Shown here in pieces: positions 1 to 7,214 of a DNA stretch of 21,400 bases. The position numbers and the translations under genes are program-made. The stretch covers positions 1 through 21,400 of the forward strand of contig JADHSW010000022.1 of the NCBI GenBank assembly GCA_016776705.1, written 5' to 3'. Under the pieces are notes generated by a model. That model had not been told where the DNA came from. It was given only the letters and a program-made list of their open reading frames with translations, and did not search any database. This stretch comes from Rhodospirillales bacterium (lineage in GTDB: Bacteria > Pseudomonadota > Alphaproteobacteria > Rhodospirillales > JABHCV01). The first letter of the stretch is position 1; each line of letters opens with the position of its first letter.

Positions 1-2
1 AC

Positions 3-365
3 AGTGACGGTGAAATTCAGGTTGATGGCACGATTGTCGGGGATATTCGCACCAAATCCCTGTTGATCGGGAAAACTGCGGAAATCAAAGGCGAAATAAT
101 TGCCGATACTGTTCGGGTGCACGGGAACGTCAGGGGGCAGATCAAAGCCCGGGCAGTGACCTTGGTAAAAACCGCCCACGTCATTGGCGACATCCTTCAC
201 GAAGATCTGTCGATTGAAACCGGCGCCTTCCTTGAAGGCCTGTGTAAACGCATGACTGGGTCCGAGTTGAAAGACAGCACAAAGATCAACGTCGTCAAAG
301 GTGGGGCAAATGCAGCGACCTCTGTACAGAATGACGATGCCAAGAAAGCCGCCACAGGTTCTTAA
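3..365 (+). CDS. Bactofilin (polymer-forming cytoskeletal protein), 5' end cut by window
   Basis: The frame is open from the window edge, so the true start lies upstream; about 120 residues are visible. They show the regular short beta-strand repeat of bactofilins: glycines and hydrophobics every six or so residues, as in GEIQVDGTIVGDI, GEIIADTVRVHGNVRGQI and VIGDILHEDLSIETGAFLEG. Bactofilins (DUF583) build nucleotide-free filaments from a right-handed beta-helix and act in cell shape and local cell-wall synthesis. The last 40 or so residues are polar and Ala/Lys rich, as expected for the disordered tail. The stop codon overlaps the stop of the convergent dehydratase gene. The nearby lytic transglycosylase fits a cell-wall theme, but that link is inference. 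Confidence 0.85.
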   Translation, partial: SDGEIQVDGTIVGDIRTKSLLIGKTAEIKGEIIADTVRVHGNVRGQIKARAVTLVKTAHVIGDILHEDLSIETGAFLEGLCKRMTGSELKDSTKINVVKGGANAATSVQNDDAKKAATGS

Positions 366-1345
366 GCTTCGCCTAAAGCCTTGATGTAGACGTCTTGATC
401 CACATTCCCACCCGAAAGCACGATCCCAATGGTTTTGTCGTTCGTGTGAATTTGCCCGCTCAAAACAGCCGCCAGGGCAACCGCACCACCGGGCTCTACA
501 ACCAGTTTCAGGTATTCGAAGGCAATTCGCATGGCCTCAAAGGCCATTTCGTCGGAAACTGATAATCCACCCTTTAGCAGCCGCGCATTGATACTGAAGG
601 TTATCTCGCCCGGTACAGGGGTTAGCAGGGCGTCACAGATCGACCTTGAAGACGGATCGTTGCTCAACCTGTCTCCGGCCTGCAATGAGCGCGCTGTGTC
701 ATCGAATCCCTGAGGCTCGACGCTATATATTTCCGTATCGGGGCTTTCGGACTCCAGCGCCAGTGCACAGCCACTGATCAGCCCGCCACCGCCACAGGGG
801 GCTAAAAACACATCCATTCCGGTATCCATCTCCTGGACCTGTTGCACCATTTCCAGACCGACAGTTCCTTGCCCGGCAATAATCATCCCATCGTCGTAAG
901 GGCGGACCAGGGTTGCGTCGCGTTGCTGGACAAGCTTTTCGCCTATTTCCTCACGATTTTCATTTAGACGATCATAAAATACGATCTCGGCGCCATAGGC
1001 CAGGGTATTGGCGATCTTGATGGCGGGGGCGTCTTCGGGCATGACGATCAAGGCGGGCATTCCCAATAACTGCGAGGCTGCCGCCACCCCTTGGGCGTGA
1101 TTTCCTGACGAGTAGGCAACAACTCCGCCCTTGCGCCGGTCTTCGGGAATGCGCGATATGCAGTTGTAGGCACCGCGAAATTTGAAAGAACCGGTTCGTT
1201 GCAAGGATTCCGCTTTGACCAAAAGCCGACACCCCAGGCGCTTGTTCAGTAGGGATGATTCCAGAACCGGCGTCTTGCAGGCCTTACCCTCGATGCGCAG
1301 GGCAGCGCTGCGAACGTCCCCCACACTGGGCAGGTTTTTTTCCAA
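362..1345 (-). CDS. Threonine/serine dehydratase, PLP fold type II, no ACT domain
   Basis: This 327-residue enzyme should deaminate L-threonine or L-serine to the 2-oxo acid using pyridoxal phosphate. Residues 53-58 (SFKFRG) hold the Schiff-base lysine K55. SSGNHAQG at 79-86 contacts the cofactor ring and the glycine loop GGGGLISG at 185-192 binds its phosphate. The length matches catabolic TdcB-like enzymes and serine racemases; the C-terminal ACT domain of biosynthetic IlvA is absent, so valine/isoleucine control is unlikely. No ATG lies near the expected N-terminus. The best start is TTG at 1345, four codons in frame after nothing but the upstream gene's TAG and one CCA, without a clear Shine-Dalgarno, which suggests translational coupling. 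Threo-3-hydroxyaspartate ammonia-lyase or serine racemase activity cannot be excluded. Confidence 0.85.
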   Translation of the reverse strand: MEKNLPSVGDVRSAALRIEGKACKTPVLESSLLNKRLGCRLLVKAESLQRTGSFKFRGAYNCISRIPEDRRKGGVVAYSSGNHAQGVAAASQLLGMPALIVMPEDAPAIKIANTLAYGAEIVFYDRLNENREEIGEKLVQQRDATLVRPYDDGMIIAGQGTVGLEMVQQVQEMDTGMDVFLAPCGGGGLISGCALALESESPDTEIYSVEPQGFDDTARSLQAGDRLSNDPSSRSICDALLTPVPGEITFSINARLLKGGLSVSDEMAFEAMRIAFEYLKLVVEPGGAVALAAVLSGQIHTNDKTIGIVLSGGNVDQDVYIKALGEA

Positions 1346-1348
1346 TGG

Positions 1349-2023
1349 CTACAGGCCCAAAAGCGGAGGCAGTTCACTCAGGTTCTTTATTTCGTGCTCA
1401 GGGGTACCGGGAAGGCGTTCTTTCTTTTGGCCAAAGCGATTGACCCATACGACCCTGAAACCAAAATTGGCGGCGGCTGATGCATCCCAGGCATTGGAAG
1501 ACATGAAGCAAATTCTTTCCCTGGGTACGTTCAGGCCATCAACAGCCATTTGGTAAACCCTTGGGGTCGGTTTGTAGACGCCCAGTTGATCGACGGAGTA
1601 GTTGTCGACCAGATCGTCTGCAATTCCAGCATTTTCAACGGCTGAGGCCAGCATTTTAGGTGATCCGTTTGATAGGATGGCGCATTTCAATCCGCCGGCA
1701 TTCAACGCTTTCAGCATCGCCGGCACTTCAGCGTAACAGTCCAGTTTCAGGTACAGGGCCTGTAGCTTTTCGCGAAGCGCCGTATCGCCATCCAGGCCAA
1801 GGGTCTCCAGGGCATAATCCAGTCCGTCACAGGTTACTTGATAAAAGTCCACATATTCACCCATCAGGCTGCGAAGCCATGTGTATTCAAGTTGCTTGCT
1901 GCGCCACAGGGCGCTCAAGGCGTCTGCCTTGTCACCAAGGTCTTCCCGGCAGTGGGCGGCGGCGGCGGCAACATCAAACAGGGTGCCGTAAGCATCAAAT
2001 ACACAGGCATCAATATCTTGCAT
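1349..2023 (-). CDS. L-2-haloacid dehalogenase (haloacid dehalogenase type II)
   Basis: The 224-residue protein is a HAD-superfamily hydrolase with the DAYGTLFD motif at 10-17. The residues described as catalytic in the Pseudomonas L-2-haloacid dehalogenases all appear, at the same numbers as I recall for that enzyme: D10 (nucleophile), T14, R41, S118, K151, Y157, S175, N177 and D180. This supports true hydrolytic dehalogenation of short 2-haloalkanoates to 2-hydroxy acids in the cytoplasm, not just a generic phosphatase. It starts at an ATG 32 bases after the lytic transglycosylase gene and ends 3 bases before the in-frame dehydratase start, so the three genes are probably co-transcribed. 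The natural substrate is unknown; marine halogenated acids are an inference. Confidence 0.88.
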   Translation of the reverse strand: MQDIDACVFDAYGTLFDVAAAAAHCREDLGDKADALSALWRSKQLEYTWLRSLMGEYVDFYQVTCDGLDYALETLGLDGDTALREKLQALYLKLDCYAEVPAMLKALNAGGLKCAILSNGSPKMLASAVENAGIADDLVDNYSVDQLGVYKPTPRVYQMAVDGLNVPRERICFMSSNAWDASAAANFGFRVVWVNRFGQKKERLPGTPEHEIKNLSELPPLLGL

Positions 2024-2055
2024 TGGTTTTAATCCATAATCAGGGGGAGGGAGAC

Positions 2056-4044
2056 TTAACGGATTAAGTCTTGTTCAAGAGTTTCGGCGACTTCCGTATC
2101 TGCCAGTTTAAGACGATAAATCTGCAGGTTTTCAAGGACCCGCTGAACGTAATTCCGGGTTTCATTGAAGGGGATCATTTCAATCCAGTCAATGGTATCT
2201 ATAGTTCTTTCGCGCGGGTTGCCGTTCAGTTGAGCCCATTTTCGCGCCCGCGACGGGCCTGCGTTGTAACCGGCCAAAGCCATAACGTATGAGCCGTCGA
2301 ATTCATCAATCAACCCGGCCAAATAGGCTTGCCCAAGGGTCATATTGTAGTCAGGGTCACTGGAAAGGCGCGTTTTTGAATAGTGAATTTTCAGGCTTCG
2401 AGCGACCTTTCTTGCCGTACTTGGCAGGATTTGCATCAGACCACGGGCATTTGCGTGGCTTTTGGCGCGAACGTAAAAGGCGCTTTCCTGTCGGATCATC
2501 GCCATTACAAGCGGTACTTCCAGCGGGAATTTGGGGGCGCGAATTCTAAGCGGCGGTGTTTCCAGGGTGGGATAACCGGCTTCAATCAACTCCTCTCCCT
2601 GACGGCTTGATCTTTTGGCGATGGTGATGCCCACATCAGGCCTGCCATGATCCACGGAAAGGCGCGCTGTCAACTTGCGCCATCCAGGGCTCTCACGATA
2701 ATCGTTCAGGGCAAGAATGAAATATTTCAATCGTTCCTGTTCGCCGACGCTACCAAGAATTTGAACGGCCCTGACCAGGTCCATTTTATTGAAGGTTGCT
2801 ATCTCTTCTTCGTCAGGATCAGGCTGTACGGGTAGACGAAGGCCATGACCGGGACCCAAATGAGCGGCGGCCAGTTGTCCGTAGTAGGCGGTCGGCATTG
2901 TTGCGGCCATGCGAAACCACATTTGAGCAGCCTCGTCCTGATTCAGGGCTTCTGCAGCTCGGGCAGTCCAGTAAGCGCCCCGCGCCTTGCTGATGGGGAA
3001 GTTGACGTATTCGTACATGGTCTGAAAATGGGTGAAGGCGGTTTTGGGATCGTTCAGGAAACGAAGGGATATCCAGCCCGCCAGCCATTCCGCATCCGCG
3101 AAGCCGGGGCCTTCCTTAAGCTGGTGATCTTTGACCAGCCGGTAAGCGTCAGTAACATGCCCCTTTTGCAGGGCCATACGTGCAAGATATGCCCGTTCCG
3201 TCCACCACAAATCGGGTCGGACAAGATTTTGCGGTGGAGGCATCAGCAATTCGACTGATTGCTCATAGCGGCCCTTGCTTCGTCGCCAACGCAGCCTTTC
3301 ATAAACAAGCCCCGGATTATTGACCTGACTTTCCGGGATTTTGGAAATTGCCAAATCGACATTGCCAAAGCGGTGGCGCAACATCATCCGGGCCTCGGCT
3401 AAGGCGCGATATTTCGAATCGATTTTCCAAAGCATGCGCCGTGAGGGCCAGTTTTGGCCTTCCCATAACAACCTGTCCAATCGTGCAAGGTGATCTTCCC
3501 TGGTAAGATATTGACGGTATCGTTTGTAAAAATACTGTTCCGGACGCTTGGAAAAATTGCGGTTGATCCATGTTTCGCGAATAAGCTCGCGGGCCTTTTC
3601 TTCTTCACCTGTCACCAAAAGGGCGCGCACAAGCTGTATCCAGCCGGCGGTGCTGACCGGGTCCTTTCCATCAAACCAGTCCAGGACCGTTTGGGCGGGC
3701 AAATCGTCCTTCATGGCGACCTCGGCCCGGCTTTTAAGACGGTATATCGACGGCCAATGCGGATTTTCCTTGATAAAAGACGACAGTTCATTGAACGAGG
3801 CCGTGGTTTCCAGGCGTTCCAGATCGACGTACTGGATAATCTTTCGGGCAAGGGGATCCTTTATGCGTTTGGCAGTGGAGCGGGCGCGTTTCCATTGATT
3901 TTTCGAGACGTATTGAAAAGCGTCTTTCAGATTTTTCAGATCGCTCTTGGAAAGGCTTTCTGCGTGGGCGCTGGCAGGCACACCGAATCCGACGCTGAAG
4001 GTTGCGTATGTCAGGACAATAATAACGAGGCGGGACAACCGCAT
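2056..4044 (-). CDS. slt: Soluble lytic murein transglycosylase (Slt70-like)
   Basis: The 662-residue protein has a Sec signal peptide (about 1-28, cleaved near ASAHA) and a long alpha-helical superhelix domain (about 30-490), which forms a ring in Slt70. The C-terminal SLT domain has catalytic glutamate E520 in RQESAFYV, followed by GLMQILPSTA and the substrate-groove motif AGYNAGPSRA. It cleaves glycan strands in the periplasm with formation of 1,6-anhydro-muramic ends. The ATG at 4044 has GGAG eight bases upstream. It is transcribed divergently from dapA across a 168-base gap that contains an inverted repeat. It probably leads the operon with the dehalogenase and dehydratase genes. Confidence 0.93.
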   Translation of the reverse strand: MRLSRLVIIVLTYATFSVGFGVPASAHAESLSKSDLKNLKDAFQYVSKNQWKRARSTAKRIKDPLARKIIQYVDLERLETTASFNELSSFIKENPHWPSIYRLKSRAEVAMKDDLPAQTVLDWFDGKDPVSTAGWIQLVRALLVTGEEEKARELIRETWINRNFSKRPEQYFYKRYRQYLTREDHLARLDRLLWEGQNWPSRRMLWKIDSKYRALAEARMMLRHRFGNVDLAISKIPESQVNNPGLVYERLRWRRSKGRYEQSVELLMPPPQNLVRPDLWWTERAYLARMALQKGHVTDAYRLVKDHQLKEGPGFADAEWLAGWISLRFLNDPKTAFTHFQTMYEYVNFPISKARGAYWTARAAEALNQDEAAQMWFRMAATMPTAYYGQLAAAHLGPGHGLRLPVQPDPDEEEIATFNKMDLVRAVQILGSVGEQERLKYFILALNDYRESPGWRKLTARLSVDHGRPDVGITIAKRSSRQGEELIEAGYPTLETPPLRIRAPKFPLEVPLVMAMIRQESAFYVRAKSHANARGLMQILPSTARKVARSLKIHYSKTRLSSDPDYNMTLGQAYLAGLIDEFDGSYVMALAGYNAGPSRARKWAQLNGNPRERTIDTIDWIEMIPFNETRNYVQRVLENLQIYRLKLADTEVAETLEQDLIR

Positions 4045-4076
4045 GGGTAACGCTCCGTTTCGATGATAGCAACAAG

Positions 4077-4101
4077 CTTAACCTAAACCAGCGAGGTTAA
4101 G
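4077..4101. repeat. 8-bp perfect inverted repeat in slt/dapA divergent promoter region
   Basis: Arms CTTAACCT (4077-4084) and AGGTTAAG (4094-4101) are exact inverted copies separated by 9 bases, about 33-57 bases upstream of the slt start. A possible slt -10 hexamer (TATCAT on the minus strand, 4063-4068) lies just downstream, so the repeat covers the expected spacer and -35 area. It could be an operator or a short hairpin. The TTAA spacing (15) does not fit the CtrA box. Confidence 0.45.
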
Positions 4102-4147
4102 GAAACTCTACGATGGGGCATGGAACATAAGCAAGAATTTGCAGTGC

Positions 4148-4176
4148 TTGCTCCCAAGAGGTTGTAGGGGTATTGT
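4148..4176 (+). promoter_or_regulatory. Candidate promoter for dapA
   Basis: TTGCTC (4148-4153) and TATTGT (4171-4176) are separated by exactly 17 bases, ending 36 bases before the dapA ATG. The match is 3/6 and 4/6 to the housekeeping consensus, so the spacing is the main support. Confidence 0.3.
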
Positions 4177-4212
4177 GCGCGCCTTGAATCCATAAGCCAT
4201 TAGGAGATAACC

Positions 4213-5088
4213 ATGTTTCAGGGATCCATGCCCGCACTGATCACCCCGTTTTCCAACGGCAAGGTGGACTCAGATGCGTTCAAGAAATTGGTTGAATGGC
4301 AGATACAGGAAGGCTCTGACGGGCTGGTTCCTTGTGGCACTACAGGCGAATCCCCGACATTGAGCCATGAAGAACACATGCATGTCACCGAAATGTGCAT
4401 TGAGGTTACCGCCGGACGGGTTCCGGTGATCGCGGGTGCTGGCTCCAACTCAACGGACGAGGCCATTGCCCTTGCCGTACATGCAAAAAAAGCGGGTGCG
4501 CAGGCGGCGCTAGTGGTTATGCCTTATTACAACAAACCGACACCGGAAGGACAGTATCGGCACTTCAAGGCCGTGCATGATGCGTGTGAACTTCCAATCA
4601 TTATTTACAATATTCCCGGACGCAGCGTCGTCGACATGACAATCGCCACTATGGCCCGTCTGGCTGAACTGCCCAACATTGTCGGCGTCAAGGATGCTAC
4701 AGGTGATCTGGTGCGCCCGATAGTAACCCGCAACGCCCTTGGAGAAGATTTCTGCCAGCTTTCCGGCGAAGATGCGACGGCGTTGGCCCATCTGGTTGGT
4801 GGCGGCGTCGGCTGTATTTCGGTGAGCGCCAATGTAGCCCCGCGTCTGGTCGCCGATATGCAGCGCGCCTGGCGTGAGGGTGATTACAAGAAAGCCATGG
4901 AATTGCAATTCCGTCTGATGCCTTTGCATGACGCCATGTTCTGTGAATCCAGCCCTGGTCCGGTCAAATACGCGGCTGAATTGCTGGGGCTGTGTTCTTC
5001 CGAAACGCGCCTGCCTATCTGCGAAATTTCCGACGCCAACAAACAACGGGTCAAGGACGCCTTGGTTTGCGTCGGCTTGCTGAATTGA
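4213..5088 (+). CDS. dapA: 4-hydroxy-tetrahydrodipicolinate synthase
   Basis: The 291-residue TIM-barrel enzyme condenses pyruvate with aspartate semialdehyde, the first committed step to diaminopimelate and lysine. Active-site residues are in place: T43 and T44 in CGTTGES, Y106 in MPYYNKP, Y132 in IIYNIPGRS, R137, and the Schiff-base lysine K160 in VGVKDATGD. Each is one position below the E. coli numbering. The ATG at 4213 has AGGAG at 4202-4206. The gene is followed 25 bases later by smpB, a pairing often seen in alphaproteobacteria, and is divergent from slt; DAP supply and wall turnover share the locus. Confidence 0.97.
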   Translation: MFQGSMPALITPFSNGKVDSDAFKKLVEWQIQEGSDGLVPCGTTGESPTLSHEEHMHVTEMCIEVTAGRVPVIAGAGSNSTDEAIALAVHAKKAGAQAALVVMPYYNKPTPEGQYRHFKAVHDACELPIIIYNIPGRSVVDMTIATMARLAELPNIVGVKDATGDLVRPIVTRNALGEDFCQLSGEDATALAHLVGGGVGCISVSANVAPRLVADMQRAWREGDYKKAMELQFRLMPLHDAMFCESSPGPVKYAAELLGLCSSETRLPICEISDANKQRVKDALVCVGLLN

Positions 5089-5113
5089 CTGGCGGAGACT
5101 AAAGGCGTGACAA

Positions 5114-5590
5114 ATGGCTAAGAAAAAGAAAGGCCCGGATAATATAGCCGCGCAAAACCGCAAGGCTCGTCACGACTATTTCATCGAAGAGAACTACGAG
5201 GCCGGTATCATGCTCACGGGTACCGAGGTTAAATCCCTGCGTGAAGGGCGCGCGACCATTACCGAAGCCTATGCCAGCGATGAAGACGATGGTGCATTGT
5301 ATCTAATCAACGCCTACATCCCTGAATACGAATCCGCCCGCCATTTCAACCACGACCCTAAACGCAAACGTAAATTACTGTTGCATAAACGTGAGATTGA
5401 AAAACTGAGAAATGCAGTGAACCGCAAAGGTATGACTCTGGTCGCGCTCAGTATTTTCTTCAACGAACGTGGCATGGCCAAGGTAGACCTGGGACTGGCC
5501 AAGGGCAAACAACACCACGACAAGCGCCAGGACATGAAAGACAGGGACTGGAAGCGCGATAAGGCCAGGCTGATGCGGGCCAAGGGGTAG
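5114..5590 (+). CDS. smpB: SsrA-binding protein SmpB
   Basis: The 158-residue protein is the tmRNA partner that places alanyl-tmRNA in the A site of stalled ribosomes. It shows the family hallmarks: RKARHDYFI near residue 18, EAGIMLTGTEVKSLREGR at about 29-46, an OB-fold core, and the basic C-terminal tail (from about 128) with KQHHDKRQ and DWKRDKARLMRAKG that folds in the mRNA channel. Length is typical. It lies 25 bases downstream of dapA and is probably co-transcribed. No ssrA (tmRNA) gene was seen in this window. Confidence 0.96.
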   Translation: MAKKKKGPDNIAAQNRKARHDYFIEENYEAGIMLTGTEVKSLREGRATITEAYASDEDDGALYLINAYIPEYESARHFNHDPKRKRKLLLHKREIEKLRNAVNRKGMTLVALSIFFNERGMAKVDLGLAKGKQHHDKRQDMKDRDWKRDKARLMRAKG

Positions 5591-5688
5591 GCAAGAAGGT
5601 CTTCAGCAGCGGGTTTTGGTTCTTCGTCAGTAAGCCGGTAGCCGTATTTTTCGTAGAAACTTATCACCCAGGCCATTCCCGCGATCGG
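5591..5688 (-). pseudogene. Possible GNAT acetyltransferase remnant
   Basis: On the minus strand, the stretch from 5688 down to the smpB stop encodes GMAWVISFYEKYGYRLTDEE, which resembles the C-terminal helix and strand of GNAT acetyltransferases (the xAxxFYEKxGFRL pattern). A TAA at 5689-5691 closes the frame upstream and the acetyl-CoA loop is missing. No stop closes the frame before it runs antisense into smpB. Either this is a decayed gene end or a chance likeness. Confidence 0.3.
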
Positions 5689-5807
5689 TTATTCGCACAT
5701 AGGCGTGATGGATCATTATCGCTATCGGCAATGGGAAATCAGCTTGATCCTTTCCCCGTGATGCTTATGTTACCGACAACTGTGATCCCTTCAGGAGCCT
5801 CCCGCAA

Positions 5808-6071
5808 ATGACCGACAAACCACTGCTTCACCTCGTCTTCGGCGGAAATGTTGATGACCCCCAAAAGCTGAACTTCACAAGTTGTGACAATCTTGATGTT
5901 GTCGGAATTTTTCCAAGCTACCAGTTGGCGCTGGATGCCTGGCGCGGCGCATCACAGGCTCGCGTTGATGAAGCGGATGTGAAGTATGTGATTGTTCACC
6001 TGCACCGACTGTTCAATCCCGATACCGGCGAGTCAGTCGATGACCACGGGCACGGCCCGGCAGACGATTAA
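5808..6071 (+). CDS. DUF4170 domain protein
   Basis: This 87-residue protein matches the small alphaproteobacterial DUF4170 family as I recall it: an N-terminal LVFGGNVDDPQ, a middle IFPSYQLALDAWRGASQARVD, and a YVIVHLHRL strand. The family has no known function. No signal peptide or membrane helix is present; the acidic His-rich tail (VDDHGHGPADD) is notable. The ATG has AGGAG at 5793-5797. It stands alone behind a 217-base gap after smpB and converges with the propeller gene, with only 6 bases between stops. Confidence 0.8.
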   Translation: MTDKPLLHLVFGGNVDDPQKLNFTSCDNLDVVGIFPSYQLALDAWRGASQARVDEADVKYVIVHLHRLFNPDTGESVDDHGHGPADD

Positions 6072-6077
6072 ACCCTG

Positions 6078-7205
6078 CTAGTTGATCTCAACGTAAAGGA
6101 TTTCACCTTTTCTATTGCCCAGAAACATGCGTTTTGTTCCTGCTTCAAGAACCACGAAGGGTCGCAGATTTTCTGTAAACTGGATGGCTGATGTTCCCTC
6201 GCCGGTTTTGTGGTCCATAATGTGCAGGACGTTTTTCATATCCAGCACGTAAATGCCTTTTTCGTCGGCGACGATTTCCGCCATCACCGGCGCCCAGGGC
6301 GTGCGTTTTTTGCTTTTGCGCGGGAAATAATCAGACTTGGTGCGCCAGTTGCGCTTGCCTGTTTTGGCGTCAAGCGAGTAGACCCAGCCCGTTGGCGACC
6401 AAAGATACGTTGCGCCACCGTAAACCAGATGGGAATTGATGAAATTTCCTGAGTACCAGTACCAGGCTTCTTCACCTGTCGCCGCGTTCAGGCCGAACAG
6501 GTTGTCCTTGTAGCCACCGGCGACCAAAATTCCGTCCCAGACGTAGAGCTGGCGAAGGTACTGCCATTCTTTCGAGCGATCGACTTGCCATTCAACTTCT
6601 CCGGTTTCAGCGACTAGGGAGTACAAAAAACCGTCTCCCATTCCAACCAGCAGATGTTCCTTCCCAAAAGCAGTGGGGGCATACCAGATGCCTTTTGCCT
6701 GATCGGTTGACATGGTCCACTTTATTTTCCCGGTTGCGGCATCAAACGAGGTCAATAAATGGCCGACGCCCAGTATAATGCTGCCATTATGATAATAGGG
6801 CGTGCCCAGAGGCGTATCGGGCTTGATAGACCAGCGGGTTTCGCCCGTTTTGCGGTCCAGCGCCATCATATAAGTCTTGGAGTTGGCGAGAACGAGATCA
6901 CCGGCCAGTCGCGGCCTGAAATCAGCACCTTTTTCGAGAGCTTTCTCCCAGAGGCGTTTTCCGCTCTTCGTATCCCATGCTTCAATGGTTTTTTCCCCTG
7001 CCAGATAGAGGTTTTGACCATCGAAAGTGACAGGCCTGAGAGTCTGATTTTCCGTGGCCCAGCGGCCAAGGACGTTATAAGGGGTGGGTTCGGCGCTGGC
7101 GGGCGGCAGGTAAAGAAACGGTGCTGCCACTATCAATGCCAAAGCAATGAGTTGGCAGCACCGTCTGATCTTGCGTCCGCCAGCCTTTGGGGGCTGGTTG
7201 AACAT
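6078..7205 (-). CDS. Secreted PQQ-like beta-propeller repeat protein
   Basis: The 375-residue protein has an N-terminal export signal (basic RKIRR, hydrophobic about 18-35, cleavage near PASAEP). It then carries seven repeats of the tryptophan-docking motif of PQQ-type propellers: DTKSGKRLW at 78, DRKTGETRW at 117, DAATGKIKW at 155, AETGEVEW at 199, AATGEEAW at 241, DAKTGKRNW at 279 and a weak DHKTGEGTS at 331. It is far shorter than PQQ alcohol dehydrogenases (about 550-600 residues). The mature part has no cysteine, so the vicinal disulfide of those enzymes is absent. A scaffold or partner role for the diheme cytochrome encoded 9 bases upstream is the simplest inference. Start: ATG without a clear ribosome site, likely coupled. 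The BamB family is a weaker alternative. Confidence 0.8.
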   Translation of the reverse strand: MFNQPPKAGGRKIRRCCQLIALALIVAAPFLYLPPASAEPTPYNVLGRWATENQTLRPVTFDGQNLYLAGEKTIEAWDTKSGKRLWEKALEKGADFRPRLAGDLVLANSKTYMMALDRKTGETRWSIKPDTPLGTPYYHNGSIILGVGHLLTSFDAATGKIKWTMSTDQAKGIWYAPTAFGKEHLLVGMGDGFLYSLVAETGEVEWQVDRSKEWQYLRQLYVWDGILVAGGYKDNLFGLNAATGEEAWYWYSGNFINSHLVYGGATYLWSPTGWVYSLDAKTGKRNWRTKSDYFPRKSKKRTPWAPVMAEIVADEKGIYVLDMKNVLHIMDHKTGEGTSAIQFTENLRPFVVLEAGTKRMFLGNRKGEILYVEIN

Positions 7206-7214
7206 TACACGATA

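Noticed and set aside
4077..4101. CtrA binding box (TTAA-N7-TTAA)
   Set aside because: TTAA occurs in both arms, but the spacing is 15 bases rather than 7, so the canonical box is not met.
4510..5163. A 217-codon minus-strand open frame over dapA
   Set aside because: It is antisense to unmistakable DapA active-site sequence and is a codon-bias shadow.
6078..7205. PQQ-dependent alcohol dehydrogenase
   Set aside because: Too short and without any cysteine in the mature chain; only the propeller repeat motif is shared.
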